Of a DNA stretch of 20,417 bases, positions 12,016 through 20,160 are shown in pieces. Below the pieces are notes generated by a model. The model had not been told where the DNA came from, did no database searches, and saw nothing but the letters and a program-made list of their open reading frames with translations. The position numbers were made by a program, and so were the translations under genes. Source of the stretch: a virus; IMG/VR virus record IMGVR_UViG_3300031787_001036, positions 1-20,417 of that record; one strand, 5' to 3'. Position 1 is the first letter of the stretch, and every line of letters starts with the position of its first letter.

Positions 12016-14085
12016 TTAAAAAAATCCGTCATCATTGACTGGTTCCCATCCACCATTGCGTGCCGTGTAAAACGCTCCAGTAACGGGTCTATACCAATGT
12101 TGACCTGTGCTTTGAATGTTGGGCTGACTGTCGTTTACCAAAGTAGGATCCTGCTTGTCAGCCCAATCTAGGGAGCCTGATCCGTTTGTTTTTAATACTT
12201 GTCCTGCTGATCCATCTGTGTTGGGATAAGCAATGTTACTTAATTTAACCTTACCTGTGCCATTAGCAGCAATTTTTACGTCAGCATTGGTCTGTGTAGT
12301 AGTAATGTTATAACCATTTACATCTAAATTGCCGCCTAGTTGTGGCGTTGTGTCTTCTACTATATCATTAATACCAGTGCTTAAACCTAGACTGTTAACA
12401 GAGGCCCAAGCAAGTTGTCCTGAGCCATTGGTCTTTAACACATAGTTGGCTGAGCCATCTGCCTGTGGCCAATTTAAGCCATCAAGAACAACATTACCAG
12501 TTCCGTTGGGAGTTATACTGATATTGCCATTGGCACCAAGAGCAATTTGAATACTACCTGAACTGGCACCACTATTAGTGTTTAATGTTAAACTACCATT
12601 GTTTGTAGTGATTAAGGCTGCGACTCCAGCATCACCTAATCTCACAGTGTCAGCATTGAGGCGAACATCGCCAGTGCCATCTGGTGTAATTTCAATGTGA
12701 CTGTTTGCGCTGCCACCTACTGAAATTTGTCCACCGCTACCATTAGCACCACGCAATAGAGCACCACCAGTGCCACTGTTTAATGTTAAATTGCTGCCTG
12801 TGTTGGCACTTGAACCACCTGTAATGACCACAGCACCTGTGCCATTGCTTTGTAATGAAACAGCACCATTAGGAGCACCATCAATTAAAAAATTTGTAGT
12901 AGAGCCTGCGGCTACCCAAAATCCTCTAGTAGTGGTAAATTCAAATCCATAGTCAATGCCATTGACATTCATTTCTGCTAGATCAAGAGTGCCAGGATGT
13001 GTGCCGTTTATTGTGGTTCTATTCTGTGATCTCCACATGGTCATGCCAGCACCAGCAGTAACACGCAGATTACCTGTGCCATTGCTGGTTAAGATAGCAG
13101 TAGTATCAACATCACCAATTCTAACAGTATCAGCATTGAGTTGAATATCTCCTGATCCATTAGGTTCTAAAACAATGTTGCCGTTGGCACCAGCAGCCAC
13201 TGTAATTTTACCACTGTTTAGGCCTTGATTAGTTGACAATTCAATACTGCGACTACCACTGCTGGTCAATTGCGCTGTGCTTTCACCTGTGCCAAATACT
13301 GTGATTTCTGCGTCATTTAATACACGGCCGCCAGGACCTGGACCAAATTCAACATCACCATTGACATCTAGACGTAGTGCTGCCTGACCAGCGTTATTTA
13401 ACGGATCACTTAATAATAAAAGACTTTGACTGCCACGAGCAAAGATAAATCCTGGACCAGTTCCATCGCCAACATTGACAATGCTTTCTAAATTAATTTC
13501 ACCTGTGCCACTGGCTTTGATGTTGACATCAGCATTGCCAGCACTGGTAATTTTGTTGCCGTTGACATCTAAATTGCCACCTAGTTGTGGCGTAGTGTCT
13601 TGAACTAGTTCAGTAAAACTACTGGCACTACTGATAGTAATAGTATTGGCATCTGTGCGAGCAATGGTGACATTTGACCCAGCAGCCAGTTTAACATCAT
13701 CTGTTGATGTGTCACTGCCTGTTAGTCTTAAGTTAGCACCACCAGTGGCAGTTTCTGCTGACAGGGAATATGTGGTGTTGAGATCACTGATATTGGCCCA
13801 GGCCACATCATAGTCAATGACGCCTGTTTTCTTAAGGAATTGCCCAATAGATCCACCTGCTGGTAATCCATTGGCAGCAATGCCGCCACCATCTTGAACA
13901 ATAATGCCATTGTAACTGACAGTTACAGGATATTCTATATTGGTAACACTGAGTTGATTGACCACGGGTGGCGTTATGGTTATACCATTGACCACTTCTT
14001 CTACGGTTACGTTAATGCCTAGGTCATTAACAGTGGCTACAGTGATACCATTTTGAATTTCTTCTATGGTTATGTTGTAGGCCAT
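12016..14085 (-). CDS. Tail fiber protein 1
   Basis: The product has 689 residues. The N-terminus has short tandem units (NITIEEIQNGITVATVND, then NVTVEEVVNGITITPPVV, then VTNIEYPVTVSYNGIIVQDG), different from fibers 2 and 3 and probably the part that docks on the tail. Then comes VQDTTPQLGGNLDVNGNKI, long repeat regions of the 'NGTGD(V/I).L.ADTVR(I/L)GD' type, a DGLNWP..DGSANYVLKTNG block, and a second VEDTTPQLGGNLDVNGYNI. The C-terminal part, YRPVTGAFYTARNGGWEPVN, is followed by DDGFF. It lies 12 bases from fiber 2. The start ATG 14085 follows the upstream stop by one base, with AGGAG in front. Confidence 0.9.
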   Translation of the reverse strand: MAYNITIEEIQNGITVATVNDLGINVTVEEVVNGITITPPVVNQLSVTNIEYPVTVSYNGIIVQDGGGIAANGLPAGGSIGQFLKKTGVIDYDVAWANISDLNTTYSLSAETATGGANLRLTGSDTSTDDVKLAAGSNVTIARTDANTITISSASSFTELVQDTTPQLGGNLDVNGNKITSAGNADVNIKASGTGEINLESIVNVGDGTGPGFIFARGSQSLLLLSDPLNNAGQAALRLDVNGDVEFGPGPGGRVLNDAEITVFGTGESTAQLTSSGSRSIELSTNQGLNSGKITVAAGANGNIVLEPNGSGDIQLNADTVRIGDVDTTAILTSNGTGNLRVTAGAGMTMWRSQNRTTINGTHPGTLDLAEMNVNGIDYGFEFTTTRGFWVAAGSTTNFLIDGAPNGAVSLQSNGTGAVVITGGSSANTGSNLTLNSGTGGALLRGANGSGGQISVGGSANSHIEITPDGTGDVRLNADTVRLGDAGVAALITTNNGSLTLNTNSGASSGSIQIALGANGNISITPNGTGNVVLDGLNWPQADGSANYVLKTNGSGQLAWASVNSLGLSTGINDIVEDTTPQLGGNLDVNGYNITTTQTNADVKIAANGTGKVKLSNIAYPNTDGSAGQVLKTNGSGSLDWADKQDPTLVNDSQPNIQSTGQHWYRPVTGAFYTARNGGWEPVNDDGFF

Positions 14086-14086
14086 A

Positions 14087-14611
14087 TTAGGCTCCTAGTG
14101 TCAGCGCGGTATATCCTGTGGCAGTAGTTGGATCTCCTACCACAACATCAGGTTCCCAGCATTGGACTAGGGCCCAACGATGGCTGTTGATCTGTGGGGG
14201 ATTTGAAGCATCTGTCCAGGTTAATGAAAACACAGTGATAGGCACATTTCTACGGGCATCTGGCACAATGGGTCCAGCATACATACTTGCGGGCAAGTTG
14301 ACTTTGACTGTGCCAGCACTTGCTGAAATAATTGCTGGAGCCAATCCACCACTTACTTCTACTTTGGCAAATGAACCTATCACAGTTGAGTTGCCAAAAT
14401 TGGGCTTGTTGGTGTTGCGATTGAAAGAAATTTCATCAATTACCAGTGTTTGGTAATCTGCGGCAAAAGTCCATCCAGTGATGTTTAGGGCTGTGCCTGC
14501 GTCATTTTTGAATGTATAGATCAGTGTTTTTTGATTTGAGGGAAATACATTTTCAACCTGAACTGAATCTGGGCCTCCAATGTATTGTTGGAAGTTTAAA
14601 ATACCTGGCAT
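14087..14611 (-). CDS. Small tail/baseplate-type protein, unassigned
   Basis: The product has 174 residues starting MPGILNFQQYIGGPDSVQVE. The central sequence TLIYTFKNDAGTALNITGWT followed by a strand with DYQTLVIDEISFNR suggests a beta-sandwich. 'D-x-x-G-x-x-L-N-(I/L)-(T/S)-G' is reminiscent of the N-terminal domain of siphophage baseplate upper proteins (BppU-like), which links the tail tip to receptor-binding proteins. This is a weak structural guess. It lies directly between the hub and the fiber genes, which fits an adaptor role. ATG 14611 has AGGAG upstream. The leader carries an ATAAATA motif and an 11-bp hairpin, so this gene starts a new transcription unit for the fiber cluster. Confidence 0.85.
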   Translation of the reverse strand: MPGILNFQQYIGGPDSVQVENVFPSNQKTLIYTFKNDAGTALNITGWTFAADYQTLVIDEISFNRNTNKPNFGNSTVIGSFAKVEVSGGLAPAIISASAGTVKVNLPASMYAGPIVPDARRNVPITVFSLTWTDASNPPQINSHRWALVQCWEPDVVVGDPTTATGYTALTLGA

Positions 14612-14629
14612 ATGTGCTCCTAGGGGATA

Positions 14630-14655
14630 CTTGTTTAAACTATGGTCTAAACAAG
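14630..14655 (-). promoter_or_regulatory. 5' leader hairpin of the fiber operon
   Basis: On the minus strand CTTGTTTAGAC pairs with GTTTAAACAAG around a CATA loop: 11 pairs with one G-T. It lies just downstream of the ATAAATA motif and before the ribosome site of the 14611 gene. Such leader hairpins can stabilise an mRNA or control translation. It lacks a T-tract, so it is not a terminator. Confidence 0.7.
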
Positions 14656-14663
14656 GTCTACGA

Positions 14664-14675
14664 TGTATTTATTAG
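14664..14675 (-). promoter_or_regulatory. TAATAAATAC late-promoter-like motif for the fiber operon
   Basis: The minus strand reads CTAATAAATACATCG, sharing ten bases with the motif before the 3508-3891 gene. It lies in the 95-base gap after the hub gene and 55 bases before the start at 14611, followed by the leader hairpin. No good -35 box is present upstream, as in T4-type late promoters. Confidence 0.5.
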
Positions 14676-14706
14676 CAAGTGGGCAAAAGTGTAGTAAAAG
14701 GCTGTT

Positions 14707-16119
14707 TTATTCAATGCCTGTAAGATCATTGCGGAACTGTGCTGTGTTATCTGTGGTGTCAAAAACAAAGTATCCCATAAGGTCACCTAATACAGTGGGA
14801 CTTTGACTGTTGCTATCAACGAACACTTTTACACCATCAATAAATCTACCTTTGGTATAGCCTGTGTTGACAAAACTAAATGTGTTAGGCGTAGTTGATT
14901 CTGCTATTGTTCCACCTTCATAGACATCTGCTGTCAGCAACACAGGCTTAATTCCTCTGGTGCCATACCAATTGCCTCTACATTCTAACACACAATATCT
15001 TTCATTGGGATACAGCGTTTTAAATCTAGCAATGTTTAAAAACACAGTTTCAACGGCAGCATCATTGCCGCCAGCACCTTGGTTGTCTCCGCCCCAACTG
15101 ATAATTGCGGACGTTAAATTACTGCCATCAGGCCAATACTCTTGACTGGTAGTATTTGGTGGAGTAGAACCATCTCCTGTCCATCCTAAATATTGATCAA
15201 CAGTTGTTTGTCCTATAGCAGGTTTATAAACGCGGCAACGAATGTCTAGGTCAGTGCCATCTTGATAGGTCCATTTTAACACAGCACTGGATCCATTAAT
15301 TGTAACCAATATACCTGCTTGACTTAATTCATATCTACCTGAAGAACTATTATAGTTAAATGTAAGACCCTGTTGTTTACCTGTGGGAGTAAGATCAAAA
15401 CCTACATTACTAAAAGCATTGTTGGCAGTGACAGCAGTATTGGTAGTTGGACGTAGCCCATTGCTCTTGTCTCTGAGATAGTAGTTAATGTCACTGAAAC
15501 TGTAAACACCATCACTGTATTCCAGTGCTGTGATGCTTAACACAATATTGCCTTCTTCATCGTCTTCTTCATTGACGCTGACAATTCTAAATTTCTTATT
15601 GGTAAAGCCATACATAGGGCTGGTAACATCTATGATATCGCCAGCCTTGATGCCTAGGTAACTGTAGTCAGTGCGGAACTCTATGATCTTGTCTACACGA
15701 CTTTGTTTGAGTTCACGCAGACCCAGCATCTGCGCCTGTATTTGATCATTGATTAGATCTGTGCTTATGTCTAGTGTGTTTAGGGGTTCATTGGCAAAAC
15801 GCTGATTGTCTGGTATCTGTAGAACCACATAGTCTTTTTCATCTCCTAACAATTTATTAGGAAAACTTACTTTGACAGAGTTATAAAGTTCATAGACACC
15901 TGTGCCTGTGATATTGATAGCGCCTAGTATATTGCCGTCGTTAAATGATGCTGTGCTTGACCCAGCACGATTAATAATCACTGCCCACTTGCCTGTGTGT
16001 ATGTCAAAGGTAAACCACACTCCAGCGGCTAGGCTGAGATTTTCTATGTTGGTCCATGCTGGTTGTGTGGTATCAATGACACCATTGATTGTGTAATAGA
16101 TATTGTTGAATGTGGTCAT
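14707..16119 (-). CDS. Tail hub (J-like) C-terminal part
   Basis: The product has 470 residues. It begins MTTFNNIYYTINGVIDTTQP and continues AWTNIENLSLAAGVWFTFDI, HTGKWAVIINRAG and then LYNSVKVSFPNKLLG. Near 154-181 is LGIKAGDIIDVTSPMYGFTN. This is the middle and later part of lambda J-like hub proteins (phage tail protein family PF13550 type), which form the tail tip and host-contact hub. The N-terminal part expected in this family is missing here and is found in the 19390-20160 gene. The remainder, from about residue 235, has a beta-sandwich with LKWTYQDGTDLDIRCRVYKP and SWGGDN, a type often found in phage tip proteins. The start has AAGGA, ten bases after the adhesin stop. Confidence 0.88.
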   Translation of the reverse strand: MTTFNNIYYTINGVIDTTQPAWTNIENLSLAAGVWFTFDIHTGKWAVIINRAGSSTASFNDGNILGAINITGTGVYELYNSVKVSFPNKLLGDEKDYVVLQIPDNQRFANEPLNTLDISTDLINDQIQAQMLGLRELKQSRVDKIIEFRTDYSYLGIKAGDIIDVTSPMYGFTNKKFRIVSVNEEDDEEGNIVLSITALEYSDGVYSFSDINYYLRDKSNGLRPTTNTAVTANNAFSNVGFDLTPTGKQQGLTFNYNSSSGRYELSQAGILVTINGSSAVLKWTYQDGTDLDIRCRVYKPAIGQTTVDQYLGWTGDGSTPPNTTSQEYWPDGSNLTSAIISWGGDNQGAGGNDAAVETVFLNIARFKTLYPNERYCVLECRGNWYGTRGIKPVLLTADVYEGGTIAESTTPNTFSFVNTGYTKGRFIDGVKVFVDSNSQSPTVLGDLMGYFVFDTTDNTAQFRNDLTGIE

Positions 16120-16129
16120 TTTTAAATCC

Positions 16130-19100
16130 TTAACTCATGTTAACCTGTATTAATACTGCGCCATGGCCGCCTGGTTCTCCAATGAACACTGAATCATTAT
16201 TAACTCTACCACTGCCACCTTGTCCTGGATTAGTAGGTCTTCCATAGACGCTGTCATTTTGACTTCTACCTTGTCCACCAGCACAGACAGTAGAATAACC
16301 AAAAGCAAAAACACTTACTCCAGCACCACCGTTTGAAGTTGTAGTAGAACTGCCAGCACCTCCTCCTCCGCCAGGAGCATTTACTGTAGGACTAGGGGCA
16401 ATTATATATGCTGAGGCGCCACTGTTGCTCTGTGGACTACCACTGTTTCCACCATTGCCACTAATACCAGCACCACCACCTCCAGCAGTAAGTCCAAATG
16501 CTGTAGTTGATTGTCCAGCACCACTTATGCCGCCACCTGAACCAATAATTAAAGTTTCATTTGTTCCCATAGTATCAAATATTTGAAATTGGAGGCCACC
16601 GCCACCTCCACCCCCACCTCCGTATCCAGTGTTAGTGCCACTGCCGCCACCTCCACCCCCAATCACATATACTTCAAATGCGTTGGTTCCTACATTAGAG
16701 TAGATAAATTCTTTTTGTGTAAAATTAAATGTAAAATTACCTGGACTTGTGTAACTATATTGGGTTGGCAAAAGATTCTCACTAGTTCCAGCATAGGCAA
16801 TGGTTAAATTCAATGTGATACAGTTTACAGTTTGACTGTTGATGGTCTTTTGTATTCTCACTGTGTAATTTGCTGTGGAAGTGATATTTTTATTAGGAGC
16901 AAATTTTAACTTGCTTAAATTGGCACTGATGCCAGTATCACTTCCGCTGAATACAAAATCACTTTGTCTTATATTTTGATTGTCATAGGTCCAAAAGCCA
17001 TCAGTGGTTTCAAAAATCACATCAATGTTGCTACTGCTCTTGTCTCTGACAATTGGAGGACTGTTTAGATAAAAACTGTTTACACTATTGCCAACATATG
17101 ATCTAGAAATAACCCAATTAACTAAAGCATAGACCACATCCTGTGACACAGTCTGTGTTTCATTTGAAGTAAGATTTGTTGCGGTATAGGTCAGTGTAAA
17201 AGATAATGTGGTAAGCACAGTGGCCTGTAAATTGGCCAATCTATTGTTGACCTGTGCTAGTGTGCCTTCTATGGTCAATACCTTTGTGGTATTGTTAAAA
17301 CTTATAGTGCCGCCAGTGCCAGTGCTGGTAATTTGAGATATGTTAGAACTAATGCTGGGTGTCACAGTTACTCGCATATTGTTAGTGCTCTGTGATCCAC
17401 TGTCTGTAATCTGTGGTGTTCCATAGACTTTAAAATTGTTAATGTCATAGAAACTAGCCTCTACAGGTGTGCTAATAAGATTGACATTTGTAATATTCAT
17501 AGTCACTGACCAGCCTAGACTGCCTGCGCTGGGACCACTCCAACTCACTGTAGCAGTATAATTAACTGCGCCTGTGCTGTAGTTGTTTAGATTAATTGTT
17601 GGACTTTTAATTTGATTCCATACTGTGGCGCCTGTTATCCCATTGATAACATAGATGTTAGCACTGGGATTGGTCACTGAACAACCACTAGGTATAGTTG
17701 GCCAGGTTACAGTTGATCCAGGTGCTTGTGTAAGGTCAATGGTATAAATTGGAGTTGTGGTTCCAAAATCGTTAACACCTATGACATTTATGCCCACAGG
17801 AACACTATGAGTAGCACCTTCTGTAGTATTGATAGATTGATTAGTGGCATTAACTGTGTCAAATGCCACTCTAGGACCATTTAATGGTATAGAATAGTTA
17901 GTCAACTGTTGAACTGAACTGCCACCAAATATCTTACTTTGATTATAGGTAATTGTGGTATTTTCAAATTGACCACTAGTAGGATTAAATGATATTTGAC
18001 TGAACAGGTTATTGACCTGTGTCTTTGTGCCTGTATAAGTCCAAGTTCTACTTGTGGTCGTGCCAGGTGCTGAAAATGTTCCCACACCCACAGGCACAGT
18101 TAATGTAATAGTGTAAGTAGAATCATTGTCTAGGTCTGTGATCTGTGGTGTTGAAGTGGCAAAAATATTGGCCACAACATTGTTAACATAGGTTCTTGTG
18201 ATGTTGATGTTAGAAACTTCATCATGCTGTGTGCCAAAGTTAACTGTTTGTGTTTTGGTCTGTGTTGCGCTCTGTGGATTAATCACAGTATAGTCTAATG
18301 TAAATCCCACAGCAACATCGCCACTAGGAGTTATTGTTATTTTAGTAAGATGATCATTGACCTGTGCTTTGGTTCCTACAATGCTCAATCTCTTTGTGGT
18401 ATTGTTAAATGTCACAGTTCCACCCAATGTGCCTGAACTGGCCATTGTTCTTACCAATACAGAGTTGCTGGGAATAATCTGTAGGAAATATCCACCTGAA
18501 GTTGTTTCAACGTCAGTGATCTGCGGAGCACCTGTGATCAATGTAGCAGTATCTTCATTGTAGGTAAAGGCAGAAACTGGACCTAGATATCTAATTAAAT
18601 TGCTTCTTATCTGCTGAACAGTTTGATCACTGCTGCCATCGCTAATAGCAGTGGCAGTATAGGTAAACGTCATATGGGCATTTATAGCACCATTAGTTAC
18701 CATGGTTATGGAATTTAAATGACTGTTAATCTGCGTGTTAGTGCCTACTATGGTCAATACTTTGGCAGAATCATTCCATACACTGGCTCCACCACTGCCG
18801 TTGGTAGCAAGACTAGCAACATAACTGCCTGTTGAAGGTGACACAGTCACCGTCCAAGCAGCCACATTACCTGCTGATAAATTAGGCACACCTGTGATTA
18901 AGTTTGATCCTGTGTTGAACCAAAATACTGTTGTGGCAGACCATTCATTAACATTTTGAATGTTAGTAGTTATTGACCAACCTGTGCTGGTGCTAAAATA
19001 GTCAATAGTGGCTGTGACAGTGAATGTGCCATTGATAATATCTGGTAAGTTAACAGTGGGACTACGCACCAATGCCCAATCTTCCACAGTTCTTATTCCG

Positions 19101-19393
19101 CTGACAGTATACTGTCCAGCACTGGGATTGGTAATGGTCATGTATGTGGGCAATGTAGGCCAAGACACAGTGGCGCCTGTGATAGCACTGACATTAACAC
19201 GATAACGAACATTGGCATCTTGATAATTAATAATGTCTGTGATTTCTCTAGCCACATATAAACTATAACTTTGTCCTTCAAGCACGTTCTGTGTGCCATT
19301 GCCTAAACTTGTATTAAAAGTCACTGAGGCAGTTCTTGGGTCTGTGAACTCTACTGGTTCAAATCCGTTGTTTAAGTCTTGTAATGAGTTCAT
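16130..19393 (-). CDS. Giant repetitive adhesin with polyglycine tail
   Basis: The product has 1087 residues. It is built from two module types in the order T1-T2-T2-T2-T1-T2-T2. T1 (about 38-150 and 523-640) contains (A/S)TV(S/T)WPT(L/I)P and a GWS(I/V)T..I.NVN strand. T2 (about 165-265, 285-385, 412-500, 655-750, 775-865) shows TPQITD, FNNTTK.L(S/T)I.GT.AQVN and a threonine-rich last strand; the fifth copy is diverged. From about 905 the protein switches to glycine runs (VIGGGGGGSGTNTGYGGGGG), like the polyglycine sandwich of phage adhesins, ending GHGAVLIQVNMS. No signal peptide is present. The first residues MNSLQDLNNG resemble a piece of the hub family. The start overlaps the hub N-part stop (ATGA). 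Confidence 0.92.
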   Translation of the reverse strand: MNSLQDLNNGFEPVEFTDPRTASVTFNTSLGNGTQNVLEGQSYSLYVAREITDIINYQDANVRYRVNVSAITGATVSWPTLPTYMTITNPSAGQYTVSGIRTVEDWALVRSPTVNLPDIINGTFTVTATIDYFSTSTGWSITTNIQNVNEWSATTVFWFNTGSNLITGVPNLSAGNVAAWTVTVSPSTGSYVASLATNGSGGASVWNDSAKVLTIVGTNTQINSHLNSITMVTNGAINAHMTFTYTATAISDGSSDQTVQQIRSNLIRYLGPVSAFTYNEDTATLITGAPQITDVETTSGGYFLQIIPSNSVLVRTMASSGTLGGTVTFNNTTKRLSIVGTKAQVNDHLTKITITPSGDVAVGFTLDYTVINPQSATQTKTQTVNFGTQHDEVSNINITRTYVNNVVANIFATSTPQITDLDNDSTYTITLTVPVGVGTFSAPGTTTSRTWTYTGTKTQVNNLFSQISFNPTSGQFENTTITYNQSKIFGGSSVQQLTNYSIPLNGPRVAFDTVNATNQSINTTEGATHSVPVGINVIGVNDFGTTTPIYTIDLTQAPGSTVTWPTIPSGCSVTNPSANIYVINGITGATVWNQIKSPTINLNNYSTGAVNYTATVSWSGPSAGSLGWSVTMNITNVNLISTPVEASFYDINNFKVYGTPQITDSGSQSTNNMRVTVTPSISSNISQITSTGTGGTISFNNTTKVLTIEGTLAQVNNRLANLQATVLTTLSFTLTYTATNLTSNETQTVSQDVVYALVNWVISRSYVGNSVNSFYLNSPPIVRDKSSSNIDVIFETTDGFWTYDNQNIRQSDFVFSGSDTGISANLSKLKFAPNKNITSTANYTVRIQKTINSQTVNCITLNLTIAYAGTSENLLPTQYSYTSPGNFTFNFTQKEFIYSNVGTNAFEVYVIGGGGGGSGTNTGYGGGGGGGGGLQFQIFDTMGTNETLIIGSGGGISGAGQSTTAFGLTAGGGGAGISGNGGNSGSPQSNSGASAYIIAPSPTVNAPGGGGGAGSSTTTSNGGAGVSVFAFGYSTVCAGGQGRSQNDSVYGRPTNPGQGGSGRVNNDSVFIGEPGGHGAVLIQVNMS

Positions 19394-20160
19394 GATACAG
19401 TAATCCTTGCGGGGTCAATGCCAGCACCATACCAAGCGTTGGTTAGATAATCATAGTAGACGTCTCCTGCCTGTGTCATGGTATTTCTTATTTTAAATTT
19501 AATATCAGCCAAGCCTGTAATACCCTTGTCTTTATTGTAGTCAACACGAACTAGAGCAAATATCATGCCTGGCATTTGATGATTCACAGTCCAACCTGGC
19601 ATAAGATTGGCAGCGTTTGTGGGATTGGTCAATGTATAACCAGTAGGTGGAATAGGCACATTGCTGGCACCACTAAAACAATAAATTTTAACTAGACCAT
19701 CTATTTTAGTGTCTACATTGCTATCTCTGTCCTGTGTGCTAGCGCAGGTTATTCCATCTGCGGCAAATGTGATCTTTTGATCATTCCAATATATTTCATC
19801 AAAGTATAGTCTGCTGAGTGCGCCCTGACCTAGATTTAAATATCCAGTTTGTTCGCATATGGTAAGGCAATACCACATTGTTTGATTTGAGTTAGTCAAC
19901 TGTGCGTCAGTGACAATGCCGCCAAGATAGGCTGTGCCATAAACTACGGGCACTTTATGATTGGGATTGCTGGCAACCTGCGCTCGCACTCCTGGATCAG
20001 GTTGACTGGGTGTTTGTTGTTGTTTAACTATGGCGCTGGTAGCCTTACGCACAGCATAGCCTGCCACTGCGGCTTTGGCTATGGTTGATATGATAGGATT
20101 GCCACTGAATACGCCAACAACGGCAGCACCAAAGCCTATGATTTTCTTAAGCCAACTCAT
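19390..20160 (-). CDS. Tail hub (J-like) N-terminal part
   Basis: The product has 256 residues. It begins MSWLKKIIGFGAAVVGVFSG with a hydrophobic helical segment to about residue 40. Then comes NPNHKVPVVYGTAYLGG at about 65-81 (the 'N..(R/H)KVPVVYGT...GG' strand seen in J-like hubs) and LTICEQTGYLNLG. The last visible part is YYDYLTNAWYGAGIDPARIT. In related hubs a 'DYLTN.(R/W)YGAGI' stretch is followed by more hub sequence, but here a stop comes two residues later. The expected continuation is found in the 14707-16119 gene, after the adhesin. The ATG 20160 overlaps the upstream stop (ATGA) and has GGAG before it. The protein is intact as a gene, not a random truncation. Confidence 0.88.
   Translation of the reverse strand: MSWLKKIIGFGAAVVGVFSGNPIISTIAKAAVAGYAVRKATSAIVKQQQTPSQPDPGVRAQVASNPNHKVPVVYGTAYLGGIVTDAQLTNSNQTMWYCLTICEQTGYLNLGQGALSRLYFDEIYWNDQKITFAADGITCASTQDRDSNVDTKIDGLVKIYCFSGASNVPIPPTGYTLTNPTNAANLMPGWTVNHQMPGMIFALVRVDYNKDKGITGLADIKFKIRNTMTQAGDVYYDYLTNAWYGAGIDPARITVS

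Larger units (their letters stand above)
8400..13910. repeat. DNA-level repeats shared by the three fiber genes
   Basis: Blocks encoding (V/L)-(E/Q)-DTTPQLGG-(N/A)-LDVN occur four times (about 10190-10240, 11220-11275, 12315-12370, 13555-13615). Blocks encoding DG(V/L)NWP plus NYxLxTNGS occur three times (about 9130-9215, 10610-10700, 12400-12490). Units encoding NGTGD and DTVRIGD recur within and between genes. The nucleotide sequences also stay alike, so these are possible sites for recombination that reshuffles fiber domains. Confidence 0.8.

Noticed and set aside
8368-14085. CRISPR-like array suggested by regularly repeated segments
   Set aside because: The repeats are coding, differ in length and sequence, keep one reading frame and match protein modules of fibers.
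19380-19400. Programmed -1 frameshift joining the hub N-part to the adhesin
   Set aside because: The overlap is an ordinary ATGA, there is no heptamer slippery site before it, and a start codon with a usable upstream AAGGA is present. Stop-restart translation is simpler.
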